A stretch of 18,340 bases of DNA, taken from NCBI GenBank assembly GCA_964399475.1, contig CAYNRB010000043.1:1-18340 (forward strand). Reading direction: 5' to 3'. This DNA comes from QPIN01 sp964399475 (GTDB lineage Bacteria > Pseudomonadota > Gammaproteobacteria > Methylococcales > Methylomonadaceae). Positions 7,343 through 15,079 of this stretch are shown here, piece after piece (the stretch's first letter is position 1; every line of letters begins with the position of its first letter). Made by a program: the position numbers and the translations under genes. Below the pieces are notes generated by a model. That model searched no databases. It worked only from the letters and a program-made list of their open reading frames with translations, and was not told the origin of the DNA.

Positions 7343-7873
7343 TTACTCATTTGCACTGATTTTTTCATTGGCTTCATCCTCAAGAGCAGCTTCCTTTTCA
7401 TCAATATCAGCGGGTTCAAGTTTTTGAGGGCCATCATCACTAAAAAGACCAGTGATTTTTTCCCATAAGGTTTTGTCTAAATCACGTTCGGGTACTTCGA
7501 TAGTGGTTTCATTAGAAGGTCGGGTAACGGGTAACGAGCTAGGTCTAAAATCGCCTTGAATACTAATAAGTTTATCTTCAGTAAAAAATAGTGCTAGTCT
7601 TTTTTGTTCTCGAGATTCACCGCCGGGTTGTTTTGAATAAATATAGTCCCAGCGTTGTTCATGGAACACATCAACCAGCATGGGGGAACCTAAAATATAT
7701 AAAACCTGTCGCTTGCTCATCTTAGGCCGAAGTTGATCAATCATATCTTGATTGATAATGTTTCCCTGTTGTATATCAAGAGAGTAGACCCCAGGGATAT
7801 TATTCATGATAGTGGTGCAGGAAGTCAGTACTATGCTAGAAACCAGCATAAAGGCATGAATCAATTTTTTCAT
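7343..7873 (-). CDS. bamE: Outer membrane assembly lipoprotein BamE (SmpA/OmlA)
   Basis: Lipoprotein subunit of the BAM complex, which inserts beta-barrel proteins into the outer membrane. The 176-aa product starts MKKLIHAFML and has a lipobox LTSC with the acylated cysteine at residue 19. The BamE core follows: DIQQGNIINQ, then LRPKMSKRQVLYILGSP, a phosphatidylglycerol- and BamD-contacting region in E. coli BamE, then QRWDYIY. The acidic tail after about residue 125 makes it longer than E. coli BamE (113 aa), as is common in pseudomonads and methanotrophs. It is divergent from fur, the classic omlA–fur arrangement. The gene ends exactly where the target duplication of palindromic element 3 begins, so the insertion spared it. 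Confidence 0.93.
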   Translation of the reverse strand: MKKLIHAFMLVSSIVLTSCTTIMNNIPGVYSLDIQQGNIINQDMIDQLRPKMSKRQVLYILGSPMLVDVFHEQRWDYIYSKQPGGESREQKRLALFFTEDKLISIQGDFRPSSLPVTRPSNETTIEVPERDLDKTLWEKITGLFSDDGPQKLEPADIDEKEAALEDEANEKISANE

Positions 7874-8407
7874 TTTCTACAATAGGATAAATTTCAAGAG
7901 GCGATGTTTAAACGCGTCTTTTGTGTAATATGAATTAAAAAATGCAGAGAGGCGGAATAGACCAATATAATAAAATCATACAGTAAGTTAAAAGATAATC
8001 CTATAAAAGTGTTAACGATCTAGAGTAAAAAAAGTTACAATTAACTCTTTTATTGATTTATATATTTCGTGCGTATTTGATTGCAGTTCTTTTTTGTTGA
8101 TACTTATCAGTATTTAGTTGAGTAAGTTACTAATATTGTTTACTTAACGTTTAAGATTTAAACAAATAATTACTTAGATTGTAGGTTGGGTTAGCTTATC
8201 AAGCGATGTGTGATAACGTAATCCAACATTTCTCATTAATTAATGTGTTGTTGAGTTACGTTTTTTCGTTGCGCTAAAAAATCTAACTCAACCTTGTTAA
8301 AATGTATTAAGGGCAATGGCATTTTCTGAAATTGTTATTGGACGATGTATAAGAAATTATGTTGAAAAGATTTGGGGAAGCGTTTTTGTTCAAGTGGAGA
8401 ATTTTAA
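7874..8407. other. 534-bp bamE–fur intergenic region
   Basis: This spacer must hold the divergent promoters of bamE and fur. It is very AT-rich at 7920-8180, has no coding frame, and carries a REP pair at 8181-8299. I looked for a Fur box resembling GATAATGATAATCATTATC and found no convincing match. A weak Shine-Dalgarno GGAG (8396-8399) lies 8 bases before the TTG start of fur. Confidence 0.5.
8181..8299. repeat. REP pair (BIME-like) of the GTAGGTTGGGTTAGC family
   Basis: The plus copy (8181-8230) starts GTAGGTTGGGTTAGC and ends with CGTAATCCAACA, forming a hairpin. The minus copy (8245-8299) starts AAGGTTGAGTTAGATTTTTT and ends CGTAACTCAACA. Two related hairpins in opposite orientation give a BIME-like pair. 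The GTAG head is kept in the first copy and lost in the second. Hairpins of this type, with a GTTGGGTTAGC...CGTAACCCAAC stem, are widespread in bacteria. Confidence 0.7.
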
Positions 8408-8824
8408 TTGGAAAGTAGTGATTTAAGAAGCGCTGGTTTAAAGGTTACCTTGCCACGGGTCAAGATTTTAGAAATATTGGAAAAGCAGACCAGTGATAGA
8501 CATTTATCTGCTGAGAAAGTCTATAAAATCTTGTTAAATGAGGGTGAAGAAATTGGACTGGCTACTGTGTATCGAGTATTAACTCAATTTGAAACGGCAG
8601 GTCTGGTTTCTCGTCATCATTTTGAAGGGGGTAATTCGGTATTTGAATTAAATTTAGGCGGTCATCATGACCATATTGTTTGTATGAAATGTGGCAAAGT
8701 AGATGAGTTTACCGATAGTGTCATCGAAATACACCAGGAACAAGTTGCCGAAAAATTAGGCTATAAACTAACCGATCATAGCTTGTGCTTGTATGGTTTT
8801 TGTTCAAATTGTAAAGAGAACTAA
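8408..8824 (+). CDS. fur: Ferric uptake regulator Fur
   Basis: Iron-responsive repressor of 138 aa. The start is TTG at 8408, supported by GGAG at 8396-8399 and by the N-terminus MESSDLRSAGLKVTLPRVKI, which is standard for Fur. The winged-helix DNA-binding half contains ATVYRVLTQFETAGLV. The dimerisation half has the metal-site motif HHDH (86-89), the first zinc CxxC (C92, C95) and the second (C132, C135). All metal ligands I can check are present. It diverges from bamE and is followed after 7 bp by the lipoprotein-export permease, so fur and lol genes may share a transcript. With Fe2+ bound it is expected to repress iron-uptake genes. Confidence 0.95.
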   Translation: MESSDLRSAGLKVTLPRVKILEILEKQTSDRHLSAEKVYKILLNEGEEIGLATVYRVLTQFETAGLVSRHHFEGGNSVFELNLGGHHDHIVCMKCGKVDEFTDSVIEIHQEQVAEKLGYKLTDHSLCLYGFCSNCKEN

Positions 8825-8831
8825 TTACTTA

Positions 8832-10079
8832 ATGTTTAAGCCTTTAACTATTTTTATTGGCATGCGTTATACGCGTGCTAAACAACGCACTCAATTTATT
8901 TCCTTTATTACGCTGACTTCCGTTATGGGTATTGCTTTAGGCGTAACCGCTTTGATAGTGGTACTTTCAGTCATGAACGGATTTGAAGCAGAATTACGTG
9001 AGCGTATTTTGGGCATGACATCTCATACCACGATTACCGGCAAAAATGGAACCTTGCAAGAGTGGCAACAACTGGAAAGTAAAGTTATTAACAGGCCGCA
9101 TGTCATAGGTTCAGCACCGTTTGTTCGGGGGCAAGTTATGGTTAATGCTGGCAGACGAGTAAGCGGGACACTATTACGGGGCATAGATCCCCGTTTTGAA
9201 CATAAAGTCTCAGAAGTTGCCAAGAAAATGCAAATAGGTGACTTATCTGATTTAATTGCTGGAAAGTTTGGTATTGTTTTAGGCGCTGAATTAGCTAATT
9301 ATCTGGGTGTTATCAGTGGCGATAAAGTGACCGTGATTAGTCCACAGATTAATTCCACACCTGCTGGGATTTTACCCCGATTAAAACGTTTTACAGTAGT
9401 GGGTATTTTTAGAGTCGGTATGTATGAATTTGATCGAAATATGGCGATTATTCATATAGATGATGCGGCAAAATTATTTCGGTTAGGAAATGCAGTAACA
9501 GGTTTAAGACTTAAGCTAGATGATTTGTTCAATGCACCACAAATAACCCGTACATTAGCCAACGATTTATATTTCCAATACAGCGTCAGCGACTGGACAA
9601 AAGCGCACAGCAACTTTTTTAGAGCGATAAAAACCGAAAAACGGGTGATGTTCATTATTTTATTATTGATAGTTGCAGTTGCGGCTTTCAATATTGTTTC
9701 AACTTTAGTCATGGTTGTTACTGATAAGCGAGGGGATATAGCAATCTTAAAAACACAGGGATTAACAAATTTGTCGGTCATGGGTATTTTTATTGTTCTG
9801 GGCAGTATTATTGGGGTGATTGGAACTGTATTGGGTACAGTAGGCGGTGTGGTTTTAGCTTTAAATATTGAAACTATCATTCCTGCTATCGAAAACTTTT
9901 TTGGCTTACAGTTTATGGCAGCTGACGTTTATTACATTAGTGACGTGCCTTCTAAACTGGTCTGGAATGATGTTTATCTTATAGCTTCTATTTCTTTTAT
10001 TTTATCTTTAGTGGCAACTTTATATCCAGCCTGGCAGGCATCAAGAGTCAATCCAGCTGAGGTATTACGATATGAATGA
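8832..10079 (+). CDS. lolC: Lipoprotein-releasing ABC transporter permease (LolC/LolE family)
   Basis: Inner-membrane permease that pulls lipoproteins from the membrane and passes them to LolA. I chose ATG at 8832 (415 aa), just after fur; an ATG at 8793 lies inside fur and would add a tail not seen in the family. The N-terminus FKPLTIFIGMRYTRAKQRTQ is typical. The first membrane span is followed by VLSVMNGFEAELRERILGM and a large periplasmic domain (about 50-265). The FtsX-type half has three spans, with FNIVSTLVMVVTDKRGDIAI and a C-terminal YPAWQASRVNPAEVLRYE. Its stop overlaps the start of lolD by 8 bp, which implies coupled translation. Only one permease gene is present, with no second lolC/E after lolD. 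It may therefore be the homodimeric LolF kind, or the partner is elsewhere. Confidence 0.9.
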   Translation: MFKPLTIFIGMRYTRAKQRTQFISFITLTSVMGIALGVTALIVVLSVMNGFEAELRERILGMTSHTTITGKNGTLQEWQQLESKVINRPHVIGSAPFVRGQVMVNAGRRVSGTLLRGIDPRFEHKVSEVAKKMQIGDLSDLIAGKFGIVLGAELANYLGVISGDKVTVISPQINSTPAGILPRLKRFTVVGIFRVGMYEFDRNMAIIHIDDAAKLFRLGNAVTGLRLKLDDLFNAPQITRTLANDLYFQYSVSDWTKAHSNFFRAIKTEKRVMFIILLLIVAVAAFNIVSTLVMVVTDKRGDIAILKTQGLTNLSVMGIFIVLGSIIGVIGTVLGTVGGVVLALNIETIIPAIENFFGLQFMAADVYYISDVPSKLVWNDVYLIASISFILSLVATLYPAWQASRVNPAEVLRYE

Positions 10080-10755
10080 TTCAGTGATTTTGCAATGCCA
10101 GAATATAACCAAACGCTATCAACAAGGTGTATTGGATGTTGAAGTATTGAAAGGGGTTGATTTAATAATCCATTCCGGTGAGCGTGTTGCAATAATGGGC
10201 GCATCGGGTTCAGGCAAAAGTACCCTGTTACATTTGTTAGGTGGGCTGGAAAAACCAACCTCAGGGGTTGTTAATCTGGATGGAGAAGATCTTAATAAAG
10301 TTAATGCTGCTAAGCTAAGTAAATTAAGAAATCGTTCCTTAGGCTTCATTTATCAATTCCATCATTTGTTAGGCGAGTTTTCTATTTTAGAAAATGTGGC
10401 AATGCCTGTTTTAATTTCAGGACAATCAGTAAAACAGGCGCGAATTCAAGCAGCTGAATTATTGGATAGAGTAGGTTTGGGTCATAGACTTGAACATAAG
10501 CCAGGTGAACTATCCGGTGGAGAAAGACAGCGAGCTGCTGTAGCTCGCGCATTAATCAATCGACCTAAATGCGTACTGGCTGATGAACCTACCGGAAACC
10601 TTGACAGTAAAACAGCTGAGCAAATATATCAATTAATGCGAGAATTGAATCAGGAATTGCAAGTAAGTTTTTTGTTAGTGACACATGATTTACAGTTAGC
10701 TCAGAGAATGGATAAGGTCTTGTATATGGACGATGGGTTGATTGTAGAAATGTAA
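10072..10755 (+). CDS. lolD: Lipoprotein-releasing ABC transporter ATP-binding protein LolD
   Basis: ATPase of the Lol lipoprotein exporter, 227 aa. Walker A is GASGSGKST (43-51), the Q-loop Q95 is in FIYQFHHLL, the ABC signature LSGGERQR begins at 147, Walker B CVLADEP is at 167-173 and the switch histidine is H205. The FIYQFHHLLGEFSILENVAM region is typical of LolD among MacB/LolD ATPases. The start ATG overlaps the TGA of the permease gene (ATGAATGA). A strong hairpin about 55 bp after the stop marks the end of the fur–lol gene group. Confidence 0.95.
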   Translation: MNDSVILQCQNITKRYQQGVLDVEVLKGVDLIIHSGERVAIMGASGSGKSTLLHLLGGLEKPTSGVVNLDGEDLNKVNAAKLSKLRNRSLGFIYQFHHLLGEFSILENVAMPVLISGQSVKQARIQAAELLDRVGLGHRLEHKPGELSGGERQRAAVARALINRPKCVLADEPTGNLDSKTAEQIYQLMRELNQELQVSFLLVTHDLQLAQRMDKVLYMDDGLIVEM

Positions 10756-10808
10756 AAAGGCAGGTAAGTTGAGGTAAGAAACAATCATTAATATTAAGCA
10801 TGAATTCT

Positions 10809-10852
10809 GGAGAGCTAAAATATGTTTTAGCTCTCCAAAGTGTACTTTTTTT
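10809..10852 (+). terminator. Rho-independent-type terminator after lolD
   Basis: GGAGAGCTAAAA (10809-10820), loop TATG, then TTTTAGCTCTCC (10825-10836): a perfect 12-bp stem. A T-run follows at about 10846-10852 after a short spacer. The T-run is displaced, so termination strength is uncertain, but position and stem fit the end of the lol transcript. The A/T part of the stem and the hairpin symmetry may also serve the convergent DUF2062 gene. Confidence 0.65.
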
Positions 10853-10872
10853 ATCTGTAAACCAATACAATG

Positions 10873-10902
10873 GTAGGCTGGACACAGTCTTTTATGTCCA
10901 CC
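10873..10902 (+). repeat. GTAG-headed REP-like hairpin (GGACA/TGTCC type), second copy
   Basis: GTAG, three bases, GGACA, a loop, TGTCC, ACC: the same plan as 1744-1771, with a different loop. It lies between the convergent lolD and DUF2062 genes. Confidence 0.6.
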
Positions 10903-10964
10903 AAACAGTAGAGAACGTTATGACGGGCAAATAAGACAACAAATTCACAAAAACCTAATTAAGT

Positions 10965-11483
10965 CTAGCTGGTTTTTCGTTTATTTCGCCGTTTCCATTG
11001 CTTGCCTACATAATACCGCCAATAGATTTGAATTCCAAAATATCCGAGAATTGCCGAAACAATACCGAGAACCAAACATCCCAATAATAAAGGGCCGCCT
11101 ATTTCACCAAGATTAGCCAAAATGCTGTCCACATTAAATTCTATACCCGTACTGGATGATGCGTCCCCCATAAAAAACAAACCTAAAAGATAAGCAAAGT
11201 AGAACATGGCTGGCATGGTAATGGGATTCGAAACCCAGACCAAGGCAACAGAAAGGGGAAGATTAGCTCTAAAATAAAAAGCAGCGACTGCCGCTATAGC
11301 CATTTGTCCAGGAGTCGGAATCCATGCGGCGAATAAACCTACTGCAAATGCTAGAGAAACTGAACGCCGATTTAAATGCCATAAATTGGGTTCATGCAAC
11401 CGATCACCCAAAAATTGAAGGCTTTTCTGCTGTTTAAGTTTTTCAGGATCAGGCATGTATTTTTTTAATAGCTTTTTTGGCAT
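10965..11483 (-). CDS. DUF2062 membrane protein
   Basis: The 172-aa product belongs to DUF2062, a family of small inner-membrane proteins often encoded between lolCDE and comEC in gammaproteobacteria; its role is unknown. The ATG at 11483 begins MPKKLLKKYMPDPEKLKQQK. The conserved core has RRSVSLAFAVGLFAAWIPTP (about 39-58) and SNPITMPAMFYFAYLLG (about 85-101), then a less conserved stretch, a last membrane span, and a basic tail WKRRNKRKTS. Membrane spans are at about 40-70, 75-105 and 130-152. It is convergent with lolD and divergent from the DUF5610 gene. The expected lol–DUF2062–comEC neighbourhood is kept, but the gene is on the opposite strand. Confidence 0.85.
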   Translation of the reverse strand: MPKKLLKKYMPDPEKLKQQKSLQFLGDRLHEPNLWHLNRRSVSLAFAVGLFAAWIPTPGQMAIAAVAAFYFRANLPLSVALVWVSNPITMPAMFYFAYLLGLFFMGDASSSTGIEFNVDSILANLGEIGGPLLLGCLVLGIVSAILGYFGIQIYWRYYVGKQWKRRNKRKTS

Positions 11484-11663
11484 GATTCGGTTTTTTTGAG
11501 TGGGTAAATTTGTTTTAGTCTATCAGGTTTAACTCCAAAGTTTTCTATAATAATTGGAAAATATTTTTAGAGGCTATGTCTGAGAAAAATTTACATAATA
11601 TTTTCTTTTAGTATTAGTTGAATCAGCCGCTAACAAGATGAAACCAGAAAATTAAAGGTCACA

Positions 11664-12281
11664 ATGATGGAAAGTTTATCAACAACTCCTCGGTTTATTC
11701 AGCCTTCTAAAGAATTAAATCAAAAGCATGGTATTGATGCTAAAAGCCCCCAGACGGAATCAGCTGTTTCTCAGAAAAGCAATCGGATTGAAACTAAGTT
11801 TACAATAAACTCTGTAAAGAAACAGTTTAATCAATCAATTCTTCAAGCTAATTTAGAAGTGAATGTTAGTGTGGGAAATGAACCTCTAGCTTTACTTTAT
11901 AAAGCAGCAATAGAGGGTATAAATAAAGAATTAGAAGTCGAATTGGGTGAAAATGCATTACAAAATTCAATCGCTTCTGGGCTAGATGTCAGTCCAGAAG
12001 CCACGGCCGATAGAATTGTTTCATTAAGTACCGGTTTTTTTTCACAGTATCAAAAACAGAATCCTGAATTATCAGATGAAAATGCCGCACTCGCTTTTTC
12101 TGAAATTATTACTAAAGGAATAGACAAAGGCTTTGCAGATGCCAGAAGTATATTAGAGGGTTTGAAAGTGTTAGATGGCGAAATAGCCACTAATATTGAT
12201 AAAACTTATAATCTGGTACTAGAAGGCTTACAGATTTTTGTTGCGCGAAATCAAAACATTGAAAACTCTTCTGAGGCATGA
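11664..12281 (+). CDS. DUF5610-domain protein
   Basis: Protein of 205 aa, with no signal peptide or membrane span. The N-terminal 70 residues are polar and probably disordered. From about 72 (EPLALLYKAAIEGINKELEV) to about 195 it matches what I recall of DUF5610, a family of unknown function. The start is ATG at 11664, or the next codon, also ATG; AAAGG lies 5 bases before the first. Its last 23 codons (from 12212) are the first segment of a 178-bp tandem repeat. Two downstream copies of this 3' end carry CAG-to-TAG changes and are non-coding. The family name is from memory; function is unknown. Confidence 0.7.
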   Translation: MMESLSTTPRFIQPSKELNQKHGIDAKSPQTESAVSQKSNRIETKFTINSVKKQFNQSILQANLEVNVSVGNEPLALLYKAAIEGINKELEVELGENALQNSIASGLDVSPEATADRIVSLSTGFFSQYQKQNPELSDENAALAFSEIITKGIDKGFADARSILEGLKVLDGEIATNIDKTYNLVLEGLQIFVARNQNIENSSEA

Positions 12282-12310
12282 GGGTTGCCTAAAAACCTGT
12301 ACCCATTATC

Positions 12311-12387
12311 GTAGCCTTGATGTAACAAAGTGGAATCAAGGTTATATATCGGTATACCTTGATTCCGCTTCGCTACATCAAGGCTAC
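12311..12387. repeat. REP pair (BIME-like) of the GTAGCCTTGATGTA family, unit 1
   Basis: The plus copy starts GTAGCCTTGATGTAACAAAG, the minus copy (from 12387) GTAGCCTTGATGTAGCGAAG. Each has the form GTAGCCTTGAT...ATCAAGG, giving a long hairpin around TATATATCGGTATA. Both heads have GTAG. The same pair recurs in unit 2. Confidence 0.75.
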
Positions 12388-12488
12388 AGTCTGGTTTTGG
12401 AAAGCCTGTAGATTTTTGTTGAGCGAAATCAAAACACTGATAACTCTTCTGAGGCATGAGGGTTGCCTAAAAACCTGTACCCATTATC

Positions 12489-12565
12489 GTAGCCTTGATG
12501 TAACAAAGTGGAATCAAGGTTATATATCGGTATACCTTGATTCCGCTTCGCTACATCAAGGCTAC
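12489..12565. repeat. REP pair (BIME-like) of the GTAGCCTTGATGTA family, unit 2
   Basis: Exact counterpart of the pair at 12311-12387, displaced by 178 bp. The two copies are identical as far as I compared them, so the duplication is recent or kept alike by recombination. Confidence 0.75.
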
Positions 12566-12666
12566 AGTCTGGTTTTGGAAAGCCTGTAGATTTTTGTTGA
12601 GCGAAATCAAAACACTGATAACTCTTCTGAGGTATGAGAGTTGCCTAAAAATCTGTACCCACTTTC

Positions 12667-12698
12667 GTAGCCTCGATGTAACAAAGTGGAATCAAGGT
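12667..12698 (+). repeat. Single REP of the GTAGCCTTGATGTA family, unit 3
   Basis: GTAGCCTCGATGTAACAAAG and then GGAATCAAGG: only the plus half of the pair, with one change in the stem. The minus half is missing where unit 3 stops, about 65 bp before the comEC start. Confidence 0.6.
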
Positions 12699-12774
12699 TA
12701 TATTTCGGTAATACTACATACTTATATTTCTAGGGTATCGGAAACTATCGTTTTGTTTTTTGAGAACTATTGTT

Positions 12775-15027
12775 ATGTTTTATTCGGTTTTGTCATTTAC
12801 ATTAGGTATTATTGTTGTTCAACAATTTTCTGTATTACCTGAACCGTTCTGGAATTTCGTTCTGATCCTTTTGTTTTTCTGCTGTGTTTTTTTTCGCTAT
12901 TGGCGACTGATGTTTTTTGTTGCTGGGGTGGTCTGGGCGATTTATTTTGCTAGTATTAATTTGGCAAATAGGTTATTAGAAACTCAACAAGGCCAATTGA
13001 TTCAAGTACAAGGGCAGATTATCGGATTGCCAAGTTCTAATTCTCAGGTCGTGCGTTTTGATTTTGCAGTGCAGCAGCCAAAAATTAATTTCCCTGAAAA
13101 AATTCGCTTAAGCTGGTATTACCCTCAGCAGACCATTAAAGCCGGACAAATATGGGAATTTACTGTTAAATTAAAGAGGCCGCATGGCCGTTTTAATCCG
13201 GGTGGATTTGATTATCAGCGCTGGTTATTCGTACAAAATATTGGCGCGACCGGCTACATTAAAAAAACACCTCAACCCAGGTTGTTAAAAACCACTACAA
13301 AATGGAAAGGTTTATTGAGTCTTCGCCAGGAAATTTCAGACAAATTAAGCATTGTATTAGAAAATTCCAGGAATTTAGGCATTATTAAAGCTTTAACCAT
13401 TGGAAAAAGAGATGAAATAACTGAACAGCAATGGGAGGTATTCAGAAAAACGGGTACAGTGCATTTGTTGGCAATATCTGGATTGCATATTGGTTTGATC
13501 TCTGGTCTATGTTATTTCTTGATTCTATCAGCTGGAATTAGGATGTCAGTTAGCTCAGCACACAATTTGGCCGCAATTTTTGCGATCAGTATTGCTCTAT
13601 TTTATTCAGCACTGGCTGGTTTTTCCATTCCCACACAGCGTGCATTATTGATGTTATCCATCGCTATGATTAGTCTGCTCTGGAAAAGAAACATTACTCC
13701 AGTCAATACCCTTTCACTGACATTAATCTGCGTTTTATTGTTTGATCCATTAGCGGTTTTATCTGCTGGATTCTGGCTTTCTTTTTTAGCCGTAGGATTG
13801 ATTATTTATGTGATATCTGGACGTTTAAGTCGAGTGGGTTATTGGCAGGGTACACTGAAAATTCATTTGGTTACGGCATTAGGTTTGTCACCTTTATTAC
13901 TTTTATATTTTCAGCAAATTTCTATCATTGCACCGATAGCAAATTTTGTATTGGTGCCTGTTATTAGTTTAGTGGTTGTGCCTTTATGTCTTCTGGCGGT
14001 AATATCCTTGTTTGTATCATCCGCATTAAGTCAGTTTCTGTTCACTTTGATCAATAATATTTTAGATGGATTATGGCTTGTATTATCAGAATTGGCAGAA
14101 TTATCATTTGCAACCTTGATAATTCCTGCACCGCCATTATATGTGTTGTTTCTTAGCATATCTGGCATATTAATATTGTTTTCTCCCAAAGGATTACCGG
14201 CTCGACACTTAGGTTTGATTCTACTGTTGCCTTTAGTCTTTACAGATAAAAATAGACCAGAATCTGCTGAAGTTGTGATGACTTTACTAGATGTTGGTCA
14301 GGGTTTGTCAGCAGTGATAGAAACTAAAAACCATGTTTTGATTTTTGATACAGGGGCTAAGTATTCTAAGAAGAGTGATATGGGACAATCGGTAGTTATT
14401 CCCTTTCTTAGGAGCAAGGGGATTGATACTGTGGATACCTTACTGATCAGTCATGCTGATAATGATCATATTGGTGGTGCAAATTCTATTATCAGGCTGA
14501 GCCATGTTAAACAAATTCTGACCAGTGATCCTGATGCCTTAAAACAACATTCACCTCAGCTATGTCAGGTGGGACAATCATGGGAGTGGGATCAAATCAA
14601 TTTTTCAATTCTCTCACCCTTTCAGAACATTTTTTCTAGTAAAAACAATAATTCATGTGTGCTCAAAGTAGCTACAAAACAGCAAGCCATTTTATTAACA
14701 GGAGATATAGAATATGAGGCTGAGGAATGGCTGGTTAACAATGTGCAAGATTTAGAGAGTGAGATATTAATTGCACCGCATCATGGCAGTAAAACCTCAT
14801 CGTCGTTAGCTTTTTTAAAGCAAATAAACCCAAAGACCATTTTAATACCTTCAGGTTATCTCAATCGTTTTTCTTTTCCTCATCAGCAAGTATTGAAGCG
14901 CTATCAAAAAATTAATGCAAAAGTCCTAAACACTGCGCAAAATGGCGCCTTGATTGTCAAGATGAATGAAAATTCAGTAGCGGTCAGTTCTTTTCGCGAT
15001 TTACAGGGAAAATATTGGAATAATTGA
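12775..15027 (+). CDS. comEC: DNA internalization-related competence protein ComEC/Rec2
   Basis: Inner-membrane channel for uptake of single-stranded DNA in natural transformation. I chose ATG at 12775 (750 aa); a TTG five codons upstream is also possible. The order is N-terminal membrane spans with DUF4131 (about 1-190, with RPHGRFNPGGFDYQRWLF), the Competence domain (about 200-480) with GTVHLLAISGLHIGLISGL, and a C-terminal metallo-beta-lactamase-like domain (about 500-745). In this last domain HADNDH (560-565) is intact, as are TGD (about 642-644) and APHHGS (H669, H670), which fits reports that this domain degrades one DNA strand. Length is usual for the family. Upstream are the DUF2062 and lol genes, a known neighbourhood. 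Downstream, after 52 bp, starts a signalling set instead of the exbBD–msbA–lpxK genes often found in gammaproteobacteria. Confidence 0.93.
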   Translation: MFYSVLSFTLGIIVVQQFSVLPEPFWNFVLILLFFCCVFFRYWRLMFFVAGVVWAIYFASINLANRLLETQQGQLIQVQGQIIGLPSSNSQVVRFDFAVQQPKINFPEKIRLSWYYPQQTIKAGQIWEFTVKLKRPHGRFNPGGFDYQRWLFVQNIGATGYIKKTPQPRLLKTTTKWKGLLSLRQEISDKLSIVLENSRNLGIIKALTIGKRDEITEQQWEVFRKTGTVHLLAISGLHIGLISGLCYFLILSAGIRMSVSSAHNLAAIFAISIALFYSALAGFSIPTQRALLMLSIAMISLLWKRNITPVNTLSLTLICVLLFDPLAVLSAGFWLSFLAVGLIIYVISGRLSRVGYWQGTLKIHLVTALGLSPLLLLYFQQISIIAPIANFVLVPVISLVVVPLCLLAVISLFVSSALSQFLFTLINNILDGLWLVLSELAELSFATLIIPAPPLYVLFLSISGILILFSPKGLPARHLGLILLLPLVFTDKNRPESAEVVMTLLDVGQGLSAVIETKNHVLIFDTGAKYSKKSDMGQSVVIPFLRSKGIDTVDTLLISHADNDHIGGANSIIRLSHVKQILTSDPDALKQHSPQLCQVGQSWEWDQINFSILSPFQNIFSSKNNNSCVLKVATKQQAILLTGDIEYEAEEWLVNNVQDLESEILIAPHHGSKTSSSLAFLKQINPKTILIPSGYLNRFSFPHQQVLKRYQKINAKVLNTAQNGALIVKMNENSVAVSSFRDLQGKYWNN

Positions 15028-15079
15028 AAACTCTGCTACCTTTAAACTATATTTGTTTAACAATTTCTAGGAATAAAAA

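Larger units (their letters stand above)
12212..12710 (+). repeat. 178-bp tandem repeat, 2.8 copies, made of a gene 3' end plus a REP pair
   Basis: Unit 1 is 12212-12389, unit 2 is 12390-12567, unit 3 is 12568-12710 (incomplete); the period is exactly 178. Each unit starts with TCTGGT, the 3' end of the DUF5610 gene. It runs through its stop (GAGGCATGA) and a spacer (GGTTGCCTAAAAACCTGTAC) and ends in a hairpin pair. Units 1 and 2 are nearly identical past the gene part. Unit 3 has more changes and ends midway through the hairpin pair. In units 2 and 3 the coding part carries a TAG in place of the CAG codon, so these are dead gene tails. The 493-bp stretch between the DUF5610 gene and comEC is almost entirely this repeat. 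Confidence 0.9.

Noticed and set aside
7874..8407. Fur box for autoregulation
   Set aside because: I scanned for GATAAT-type hexamer arrays and saw only scattered partial matches, no better than expected in AT-rich DNA.
8793..8831. Earlier ATG for the LolC/E permease inside fur
   Set aside because: It would add 13 residues translated from the end of fur. The ATG at 8832 gives the standard family N-terminus.
12212..12710. CRISPR array
   Set aside because: The period is 178 bp with under three copies, no short repeat/spacer alternation and no cas genes. The unit is a gene tail plus a hairpin pair.
12251..12842. Small open frames in the tandem repeat (plus strand 12359-12589 and 12537-12842, minus strand 12251-12457)
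   Set aside because: They read through repeat units and hairpins, and two of them are the same sequence displaced by 178 bp. They are by-products of the repeat.
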